This document shows, in pieces, positions 5,954-11,642 of a DNA stretch of 11,642 bases. This DNA is from CAZQLE01 sp964593905. GTDB taxonomy: Bacteria > Chloroflexota > Anaerolineae > Anaerolineales > Anaerolineaceae. The stretch is taken from contig CAZQLE010000127.1 of the NCBI GenBank assembly GCA_964593905.1, forward strand, positions 1-11,642, given 5' to 3'. Numbering within the stretch: the stretch's first letter is position 1; each line of letters starts with the position of its first letter. Under the pieces are notes generated by a model. That model saw only the letters and a list, made by a program, of their open reading frames with translations, ran no database searches and had not been told where the DNA came from. Made by a program: the position numbers and the translations under genes.

Positions 5954-6793
5954 CTAGAGAAATGGATTATAAAAACGGCTGTGGTTAATAAAGACCGACA
6001 CGCACACCGTGCCGGCAAAAATCAAGGCCGAGATGCCAATGGCGAAAAAATCCTGCCGGTTCAATTTTCGCGCGGTATACCAGGTGCGCGTTTTGCTCTT
6101 GGAAAAACCGCGCAGGTCCATGGCGTTGCTGATCAGCTCAATCCGGTCGAGGGTGGAGAAGATGAGCGGAATGACAATCATCAGCGCATTTTTAAAACGG
6201 TCGGTGAAGCGCGCCTTGTGCGAAAGGTCCAGCCCGCGCGCCTGCTGCGCCAGGCTGATATCGCGATAATCGCGCTGAATATCAGGGAAATAGCGCAAAG
6301 TCAGCGCCACCGCAAAGGCAGCCTTGTAATTAACCCCCACCCCGTTCAACGAAGAGGCAAATTCGCTCGGGTTGGTGGTGAGCAGAAAGATGATCCCCAG
6401 TGGGATCACCGAGGCATACTTAAACAACTTGGTCACCTGGTAGAAGATCTGTTCCCAGGTCAGGCCGTAAGCGCCATACAGTTTAACGATCTCATGCCGG
6501 GTGCCGTAGATCTTCACCCCTTCTTCGGGTGAAAAGAAGAAAGAGATGACCGCATTGGTGAGCACAAAGATCAATACATAGATCACCATCAGGCGGATCT
6601 GCGAAAAAGTGATGCGTGAAATTCGCAAAACCAGTAAAGAAAAGGCCATCACAGCCAGAATCACACGGATATCATAGGTAAACATCACCGCAAAGGTCAG
6701 CAACAAAAAGCAGATCAGCTTGGTCAGCCCCGAAAGCCGATGAATGGGGGTGTCGAGCTGGTTATAAGAGAACAACTTCATCTTCATGTTCAT
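5954..6793 (-). CDS. ecfT: ECF transporter transmembrane component EcfT
   Basis: This integral membrane protein (279 residues) of the EcfT/CbiQ family couples the two ATPase domains to the substrate-binding S component. Hydrophobic helices lie in the N-terminal third (about 22-58 and 66-88) and at about 126-140, 204-216 and 248-270. The cytoplasmic coupling region carries the signature QARGLD (184-189) and, near the end, the second coupling motif as AMDLRGF (224-230). The start at 6793 overlaps the ATPase stop codon as ATGA, with a GGGGG Shine-Dalgarno-like tract about 10 nt upstream. In-frame GTG 6805 and ATG 6787 are alternatives. It is translationally coupled to the ATPase and sits directly before the SAM hydrolase. 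It is likely a dedicated (group I-like) T component because S, A and T genes lie together. Confidence 0.93.
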   Translation of the reverse strand: MNMKMKLFSYNQLDTPIHRLSGLTKLICFLLLTFAVMFTYDIRVILAVMAFSLLVLRISRITFSQIRLMVIYVLIFVLTNAVISFFFSPEEGVKIYGTRHEIVKLYGAYGLTWEQIFYQVTKLFKYASVIPLGIIFLLTTNPSEFASSLNGVGVNYKAAFAVALTLRYFPDIQRDYRDISLAQQARGLDLSHKARFTDRFKNALMIVIPLIFSTLDRIELISNAMDLRGFSKSKTRTWYTARKLNRQDFFAIGISALIFAGTVCVSVFINHSRFYNPFL

Positions 6794-8499
6794 GTGTTTC
6801 TGCACCCCCTTTCAAAGTCAATAAACCCCTGCACAAAGGCCGTGCCATCTTCAATTCCGGCCATGTGGGCCAGGCTGAACAGCGAGGTCTCTTTCAGGTT
6901 GGCCTCTTCAATGACCTGTGCATGGGTCAACACAACCGAGGCGGCGGTGTCGGCAATCTTCCGCCCGCCGGCCAGCACAATGGCGCGCGGGGTATATTCA
7001 AGCATGAGGTGCATATCATGGGTGATGAGGATGATGGTCACCCCCAGGCGGTTAATCTCCAGCAGAAACTCCATGATCTCGGTGTAGTGGCGGTAATCTT
7101 GCCCGGCGGTGGGTTCATCGAGGATCAGAATTTTGGGATCCAGCACCAGAATGGAGGCGATGGTCACACGCTTTTTCTGTCCGTAGCTCAGCGCCGAAAT
7201 CGGCCAGTCGATAAAAGGCGCCAGGCCGCAAATGGCAAGCACTTTTTCCACCCGCGCTGCGATCTGCGCTTCGGGCACATTGCGCAGCCGCAGCCCCAGC
7301 GCCACCTCATCCAAGATCATGGCTTTCGAGATCATCTGATTGGGGTTCTGCATCACCACCCCGATGATTTCAGCCCGTTCTTTGATGGTCTTATCGCGGA
7401 TATCTTCCCCTTTATAGTAGATGACCCCTTTATCTTCTTTTTCAAAACCGCACAGCAGTTTCGAAAGGGTCGATTTTCCTGCGCCATTCTTGCCGACAAT
7501 CGAAACCATCTCTCCTTCACAAATATCAAAGTTGATATCCTCCAAAATGGGGCGCAGGCCGTCATAAGAAAACGAGACATGCTCCATCTTCAAGACCGAA
7601 GGGTTGGCGTTCTGACGATGATCGCGTTGAATGCTGCCATACCAGATTTGCAGCGCCGCACGCGAAAATTCGGTTTTTAACGTGGTGATATGCCCCGGCC
7701 GCATTTCAGGGGTCACCTTCACCCCGGCATATTTCAGCGCAGTGACATACAGCGGCTCGCGAATGCCGTTTTCGATCAACACCTGTGATGAAACCAGTTC
7801 GTCGGCGCTCAAATCGGCAATAATCCGGCCGTCGTTGATGACAATCACCCGGTCGATAGCACGGTGCAGCACATCTTCAAGGCGGTGTTCGATGATGAGG
7901 ATTGTCTTTTGAGATTTTTTGTGGATCTCATCGATAATCTCAATGGCGGTCTTTCCGGTGGCGGGGTCCAGGTTGGCCAGTGGTTCATCAAAGAGCAAAA
8001 TATCCACATCATCAATTAACACCCCGGCCAGCGAAGTGCGCTGTTTTTGACCACCCGAAAGTTCAAACGGCGAAGAAGTCAACCAGTTGTGCATATCCAC
8101 AATCTCGGCCACTCTTTGCACCCGCTCGCGCATCTCGCCCTGCGGAATATTGTCATTTTCGAGCGCAAAGGCGATATCCTCCCCCACGGTCAGCCCCACA
8201 AACTGCCCGTCGGCATCCTGCAGCACTGTGCCGACGGTCTTGGATAAATTGAAGATATCCTGCTGGCGGGTCTCAACCCCTTTTATCTTCAGGCTGCCGG
8301 TAATTTCTCCCTTATAAGAAAAAGGGATCAACCCGTTTAAACAGTGCCCAAGGGTGCTTTTTCCGCTGCCGCTGGGACCCACAATGAGGATTTTTTCACC
8401 GGGGTAAATCTTAAGGTTGATCTGGTGCAGGGTGGGTTCAGCCTGGCTGAAATATTGGAAAGAAAAATCTGAAAATTCGATGATGGCTTGTTTATCCAT
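6790..8499 (-). CDS. ECF transporter fused double ATPase
   Basis: This single 569-residue polypeptide contains two ABC ATPase domains and replaces the usual EcfA1/EcfA2 pair, as in YkoD-type transporters. Domain 1 has Walker A GPSGSGKST (41-49), Q-loop Gln94, LSGGQ (147-151), Walker B LLFDEP (168-173) and H-loop His205. Domain 2 has GKNGAGKST (336-344), Gln384, a variant signature LSYGQ (437-441), ILILDEP (457-463) and His494. It should hydrolyse ATP to drive import with EcfT and the S component. ATG 8499 is preferred because homology starts at its DKQAIIEFSDFSF; the in-frame ATG 8538 adds 13 residues with no family character. Neither start has a clear Shine-Dalgarno sequence. A strong terminator-like hairpin lies about 95 bp upstream, between this gene and the S-component gene. 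Confidence 0.95.
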   Translation of the reverse strand: MDKQAIIEFSDFSFQYFSQAEPTLHQINLKIYPGEKILIVGPSGSGKSTLGHCLNGLIPFSYKGEITGSLKIKGVETRQQDIFNLSKTVGTVLQDADGQFVGLTVGEDIAFALENDNIPQGEMRERVQRVAEIVDMHNWLTSSPFELSGGQKQRTSLAGVLIDDVDILLFDEPLANLDPATGKTAIEIIDEIHKKSQKTILIIEHRLEDVLHRAIDRVIVINDGRIIADLSADELVSSQVLIENGIREPLYVTALKYAGVKVTPEMRPGHITTLKTEFSRAALQIWYGSIQRDHRQNANPSVLKMEHVSFSYDGLRPILEDINFDICEGEMVSIVGKNGAGKSTLSKLLCGFEKEDKGVIYYKGEDIRDKTIKERAEIIGVVMQNPNQMISKAMILDEVALGLRLRNVPEAQIAARVEKVLAICGLAPFIDWPISALSYGQKKRVTIASILVLDPKILILDEPTAGQDYRHYTEIMEFLLEINRLGVTIILITHDMHLMLEYTPRAIVLAGGRKIADTAASVVLTHAQVIEEANLKETSLFSLAHMAGIEDGTAFVQGFIDFERGCRNT

Positions 8500-8593
8500 A
8501 AACAGTGGGTTCCGTTCAGTGGGCTGCCGCGCACGCATCTTGAGCAGAGAAAAAACCGCAGCACAGAATGGCCGCCGGTTGGCCGGTAAAATG

Positions 8594-8646
8594 GTTTGAA
8601 AAAGCTCAGACCCGATACAACCTGTGCGTCTGAGCTTTTTTCAAAC
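8594..8646. terminator. Bidirectional terminator hairpin within the ECF cluster
   Basis: The 18-nt arm at 8594-8611 pairs with 8628-8646 through 18 base pairs with one bulged T and a 16-nt loop. The stem contains GCTCAGAC/GTCTGAGC flanked by A5 and T6 runs, so each strand has a GC stem followed by a U run. On the minus strand it lies after the S-component gene and before the ATPase gene, so it should end or attenuate transcription between them. I see no clear promoter for the ATPase gene at 8500-8593. Confidence 0.85.
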
Positions 8647-8719
8647 AGAGCGTAGAAAAAGCAAATCTTTTAATTTCTCAGACCCATGACCGGCGCCCCG
8701 GTCAGGCCGCTGCCAGATT

Positions 8720-9277
8720 TTACTTCTTGCTTAAGGAACCCTTCTTGGTGCGGGTGGCAGCGTAGGCCAACAGCAGCAGGGTGCCGATGACGCCGGCGCT
8801 GATGGCATTCATCACCGCGGCAATTGCGCCCTGGGTAAAGACCAGGTTGGCCGGTTCGCTGTAGATGACAATATCGAGCACAGGGGCCACCACCAGCCAG
8901 GCAATGGCATTGCCGATGATCTGGATCACGTTGAAGGTGACAATGTCTTTGCCCTTAAATTCGCCTTCTTCAACTTTGGTGCGTTTGTAACTAAAGCCAA
9001 AAATCAGGCCCGAAATACCGCTGGCGATCACCCAGCTCCACCAGGGAGAACCATACTGTACGGCATCGCTGAGCGCATGACCGATGAAGGCGATCAACGC
9101 GCCCGCAATGGGGCCAAACAGGGCGGCAAAGAACGCGCTCAAACCATAGGCGGTCTGAAAGCTGGTCTCGGGCACCGGAGATGGAACTTTAACATACATA
9201 AACAACAGCATGAAAATGGCAGCCCCCAGCCCGGTGGCTACGATCGTACGGGTATTGATTTTGAAATAATCCTGCAT
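8720..9277 (-). CDS. ECF transporter S component (UPF0397/PF07155 type)
   Basis: This 185-residue integral membrane protein is the substrate-capturing subunit of the ECF importer. It has about five to six hydrophobic segments and strong UPF0397 hallmarks: the N-terminal ATGLGAAIF, the VPSPVPETSFQTAYGL region, LFGPIAGALIAFIGHALSD, and the very characteristic YGSPWWSWVIASGISGLIFG (74-93). Databases usually label the family 'ECF-type riboflavin transporter', but the substrate of most members is not established and should not be assumed here. ATG 9277 has AAGGAG (9290-9285) 7 nt upstream; the in-frame start at 9322 lacks this. The fused ATPase, EcfT and a SAM hydrolase follow on the same strand. 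A purine nucleoside, a methionine-related compound or a vitamin are all possible substrates. Confidence 0.9.
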   Translation of the reverse strand: MQDYFKINTRTIVATGLGAAIFMLLFMYVKVPSPVPETSFQTAYGLSAFFAALFGPIAGALIAFIGHALSDAVQYGSPWWSWVIASGISGLIFGFSYKRTKVEEGEFKGKDIVTFNVIQIIGNAIAWLVVAPVLDIVIYSEPANLVFTQGAIAAVMNAISAGVIGTLLLLAYAATRTKKGSLSKK

Positions 9278-9405
9278 CTTGTCTCTCCTTGTGAATGAAT
9301 TAAATATGGATAGAAAGATCATTATGATCCGGCGACACTGCGCCCCGAATCTTTAACACCGCCCGACCTGCATAAGGTTTATTTACAAAAACAATCCTTA
9401 TTTTC
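9278..9405 (-). promoter_or_regulatory. Leader of the ECF S-component gene, possible structured RNA
   Basis: The predicted transcript has an untranslated leader of about 128 nt, long enough for a regulatory RNA. It contains an ATAAGG/CCTTAT pairing (9401-9396 with 9377-9372), a GC-rich GGCG/CGCC region at 9331-9363, and a perfect 13-bp palindrome GATCATTATGATC (9317-9329) that could also be a protein-binding site. I could not match it to the SAM-I, SAM-II, FMN, TPP, preQ1 or folate riboswitch consensus, so a regulatory role is only a suggestion. Confidence 0.35.
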
Positions 9406-9411
9406 AATCAA

Positions 9412-9440
9412 AGTATAGTCTAGCCACAGGGCAGCGTCAA
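9412..9440 (-). promoter_or_regulatory. Promoter of the ECF cluster, sigma-70 type
   Basis: On the minus strand, TTGACG (9440-9435), a 17-bp spacer and TATACT (9417-9412) point toward the S-component gene. The start site is expected near 9405. It is the only strong promoter seen for the cluster. Confidence 0.78.
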
Positions 9441-9559
9441 CCAGGGTTTAAATTTTTCAGGGCTATTCCGCAGTTTTCGTGGTTTTCGCCGCCGGGGGGC
9501 CGGGGGCAGATATATCCGCCACATCTGTAACCTCTGCGCAAGAGATGCATCTAACTGGC

Positions 9560-10153
9560 ATGACTTCTTTCTGGATCCTGCTCCTGGCGTTGGCCCTATA
9601 TGGCGCACTACACTCACTGTTGGCGGCCCATTCGGTAAAATCTGCCGCCGAACGCGGCTTTGGCACGGGCGTAAAGCGCTGGTACCGGCTGGCCTATAAC
9701 CTGGTGGCCGGGGTAACCCTGCTGCCGGTGCTGGCCCTGGTCGCTTTGCTGCCCGACCGCTCGTTGTGGGCCATTCCCATGCCGTGGGTGCTGCTGACCC
9801 TGGCTGTGCAGGCTGCCGCCGGGCTGGGCATGTTGTTCGGTCTGCGCCAGACCGGCACCGGTGAGTTTTTGGGGTTGGAACAGGTGCGCCAACCTGCTGC
9901 CCCGGCGGCACCCCCCGCGCTGAACACCGGCGGTTTATACCGCTATATGCGCCACCCCATTTACACCGCCAGTATGCTCATCCTCTGGCTGCTGCCGGTG
10001 ATGACGCTGAACCTGCTGGCGTTGAATATCGGTATCACCCTTTATTTCATCGTCGGAAGCATCTTTGAAGAGCGCAAACTGCTTAAAGAGTTTGGCCCGG
10101 CCTATGCCGATTACCGCCGCCACACGCCGATGTTTGTGCCAAAATTCTGGTAA
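9560..10153 (+). CDS. Isoprenylcysteine methyltransferase/NnrU-like membrane protein
   Basis: This multi-pass membrane protein (197 residues) has hydrophobic segments at about 4-23, 46-64, 76-94 and 137-168. The C-terminal part carries GGLYRYMRHPIYT (124-136) and EERKLLKEFGPAYADYRR (170-187), the arrangement seen in isoprenylcysteine carboxyl methyltransferases, phospholipid N-methyltransferases and related bacterial proteins. There the RHP and EE motifs help bind S-adenosylmethionine. The N-terminal ALYGALHSLLAAHSVK is closer to the NnrU/MddA-like branch. The substrate is unknown; small thiols or lipids are possible. The start is uncertain: ATG 9560 sits just before the first helix, ATG 9545 adds five residues, and neither has a good ribosome-binding site. 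The gene is divergent from the ECF cluster. No firm promoter was found on this strand. Confidence 0.8.
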   Translation: MTSFWILLLALALYGALHSLLAAHSVKSAAERGFGTGVKRWYRLAYNLVAGVTLLPVLALVALLPDRSLWAIPMPWVLLTLAVQAAAGLGMLFGLRQTGTGEFLGLEQVRQPAAPAAPPALNTGGLYRYMRHPIYTASMLILWLLPVMTLNLLALNIGITLYFIVGSIFEERKLLKEFGPAYADYRRHTPMFVPKFW

Positions 10154-10197
10154 GATTCTGCCGCAACTTTTTGATCCGTCAATTTTACAAATCCCCC

Positions 10198-10203
10198 TAT
10201 AAT
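10198..10203 (+). promoter_or_regulatory. Possible -10 element for comEC
   Basis: A perfect TATAAT lies about 35 bp before the comEC start and follows a T-rich stretch. No good -35 is found at 16-18 bp; a TTGATC at 10171-10176 is 21 bp away. It would give a leader of about 28 nt. Confidence 0.4.
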
Positions 10204-10237
10204 TAAACCATCCTCGTTCTCACCGCAGGGGGCAACT

Positions 10238-11642
10238 TTGCCGCTGCTCTGGCTGTCGCTCATCTTTCTTGCCGGCATCACCCTGGCCGCCGGGTGGACA
10301 CCCTCGCCCGCCGTTTTTGCGGCTGCGGGGCTGACGGCCGTGCTGGCCGCGGCAGCCGAAGCGCGTTTTGCCCGCCGTTGGGAACGCTATAAAGCCCTGC
10401 GCCGCAGCCTGCCGCTGCCGATCTTTACCCTCCTGGCGGCTTTTCTGGCCGGGGCATTGGCCGCCCGTCTGGCCGTTCCGACTCCTTCTCAAAACCGCAT
10501 CGAATATTACAATGACCACGGCCAGGTGCGCGTGGAAGGCTGGGTCTGCGCCGCACCGCAGCGCAAGACCAGCGCCGTGCATGTAAAGTTATGCGCCGAA
10601 CAGGTGCATGTTAAAGATGAATGGCGGCCGGTCAGCGGCGGTGTGCTGCTGCTCACCCCGCCCGGGTCTGTCTGGCGCTACGGCGACCGGCTGCAAGCCG
10701 ATGGTGATCTGACCACCCCGCCCGTTCTGGAAGCCTTTGACTACCGCGCCTATCTGGCCCGCCAGGGCATCACCGCGCGCATGTCATACCCCTACCTGAA
10801 AAATCTACCCGGTTCAGCGGGCAGCGCCTTGCTGCGCGGGTTGGAGCAGATTCGCAGCCGCGCCAACGATCTGCTGTTTCAGCTTTATCCTCAGCCCGAA
10901 GCCAGCCTGATGGCGGGCATTTTGCTGGGGCTTGAAGATGATATTCCGCCCGAAGTGCAAGATGCCTTCCGCCGCACCGGCACGTCGCACATCATCGCCA
11001 TCAGCGGGTTTAACATCACCATTCTGGCCTCGCTGCTCACCTGGTTTGCGGTGCGGCTCATCCGCCGGGTCTGGTCGCCGCTGCTGGCCGCCGGGCTTAT
11101 TGCAGCCTATGCCCTGTTGGTGGGCGCCGAACCGCCGGTGGTGCGCGCCGCCATCATGGGTGCGGTGGCACTGCTGGGCGGGGTGCTCGGCCGGCGCGGG
11201 TCAGGCATGACCAGTCTGGCCTTTACCGCGGCCGTTATGGCGTTGTTTCACCCTCCAATTGTGGCTGAAATCAGCTTTCAGCTTTCGTTTGCTGCTTCGG
11301 CCGGGTTGGCGCTGCTGGCCGACCCGCTGGCAAAACAACTGGCCCGCCAGGTAGAACGGCTGCCACAGGGCTGGCTGCGCAGCGCCAGCGCGCTGGTGGG
11401 TGAGAGCCTGCTGATCACCCTGATCGCACAGCTTGCCACCCTGCCGGTCATCGCCGGCAACTTTGGGCGCATCTCACTCAGCGCCTTGCTGGCCAACCCG
11501 CTCATCCTGCCGCCCCAGCCGGCGGTAATGGTGCTGGGCGGGGCCAGCCTGCTGGCCGCTTTTATGGCCCCGCCGCTGGGCAAACTGCTGGCGGCGCTGG
11601 TCTGGCCGCTGCCGGCTTACACCATCCGCGCCGTCGAGTGGC
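10238..11642 (+). CDS. comEC: ComEC DNA-uptake channel protein (partial, 3' end missing)
   Basis: ComEC is the inner-membrane channel that moves single-stranded DNA into the cytoplasm during natural transformation. The frame is open from a TTG codon at 10238 to the window end (468 complete codons). TTG is chosen because AGGGGG (10227-10232) lies 5 nt upstream, and the first residues PLLWLSLIFLAGI match the usual ComEC N-terminus; no in-frame ATG occurs before about 10790. Early hydrophobic segments lie at about 2-18 and 60-80, an OB-like DUF4131 region at about 85-180 (with FDYRAYLARQGI), then the competence domain with GTSHIIAISGFN (248-259) and SFQLSFAASAGL. The C-terminal metallo-beta-lactamase-like domain, if present, is outside the window. 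No other competence gene is visible here. Confidence 0.93.
   Translation, partial: MPLLWLSLIFLAGITLAAGWTPSPAVFAAAGLTAVLAAAAEARFARRWERYKALRRSLPLPIFTLLAAFLAGALAARLAVPTPSQNRIEYYNDHGQVRVEGWVCAAPQRKTSAVHVKLCAEQVHVKDEWRPVSGGVLLLTPPGSVWRYGDRLQADGDLTTPPVLEAFDYRAYLARQGITARMSYPYLKNLPGSAGSALLRGLEQIRSRANDLLFQLYPQPEASLMAGILLGLEDDIPPEVQDAFRRTGTSHIIAISGFNITILASLLTWFAVRLIRRVWSPLLAAGLIAAYALLVGAEPPVVRAAIMGAVALLGGVLGRRGSGMTSLAFTAAVMALFHPPIVAEISFQLSFAASAGLALLADPLAKQLARQVERLPQGWLRSASALVGESLLITLIAQLATLPVIAGNFGRISLSALLANPLILPPQPAVMVLGGASLLAAFMAPPLGKLLAALVWPLPAYTIRAVEW

Noticed and set aside
5542..5988. Plus-strand open frames across the ECF/SAM hydrolase cluster (such as 5542-5988, 5906-6532 and 6865-7680)
   Set aside because: They are antisense to genes with clear family motifs, have biased compositions and no recognisable domains.
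5098..9277. ECF cluster as a nickel or cobalt importer serving NiSOD
   Set aside because: The S component is of the UPF0397 type and is not CbiM/NikM-like (no conserved N-terminal metal-binding Met-His), and no CbiN/NikN is present.
10932..11210. Open frames at 10932-11210 (plus) and 11278-11583 (minus)
   Set aside because: They are out-of-frame readings of the GC-rich comEC coding sequence.

Overview
The window looks chromosomal and comes from a bacterium that is most probably a member of the Chloroflexota, class Anaerolineae. The evidence is the partial 16S rRNA at the left edge. It has the EUB338-III type of the position-338 region (53-70), which is found in Verrucomicrobia and some Chloroflexota, but its 5' end does not look verrucomicrobial. 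Coding sequence is moderately GC-rich, while the rRNA leader is AT-rich. I see no phage, insertion sequence, CRISPR array or tRNA, and no sign of recent transfer.

Left region (1-940): the 5' part of a 16S rRNA gene on the minus strand is preceded by a leader of about 400 nt with two near-consensus sigma-70 promoters and a terminator-like hairpin. Back to back with the upstream rRNA promoter is the 19-bp-spacer promoter of a MerR-family regulator (plus strand) that carries a GyrI-like ligand-binding domain and is probably autoregulated.

Central plus-strand region (941-5055): the merR-type gene is followed by sodN (nickel superoxide dismutase, with its own strong promoter) and, 3 nt later, sodX (the propeptide-removing maturation protease). 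Next are a small PspC-domain membrane protein ending in a strong intrinsic terminator, and a 570-residue cytosolic PAS-PAS-coiled coil-GAF-GGDEF protein. The last has lost key catalytic residues of its GGDEF domain but keeps the inhibitory-site RxxD motif, so it may sense c-di-GMP rather than make it.

Minus-strand cluster (9440 down to 5098): read in the direction of transcription, this holds a promoter, a roughly 128-nt leader, an ECF transporter S component (UPF0397/PF07155 type), a strong bidirectional terminator-like hairpin, a fused double ABC ATPase, an EcfT transmembrane protein (ATGA overlap with the ATPase) and a DUF62 S-adenosylmethionine hydrolase. This is a complete ECF importer coupled to an enzyme that cleaves SAM to adenosine and methionine. 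Its substrate cannot be read from sequence, and it is the most interesting candidate system in the window.

Right region, plus strand: a multi-pass membrane protein of the isoprenylcysteine methyltransferase/NnrU-like group (9560-10153), then the first 468 codons of comEC, the DNA-uptake channel. comEC starts at a TTG codon with a good ribosome-binding site and runs off the window.
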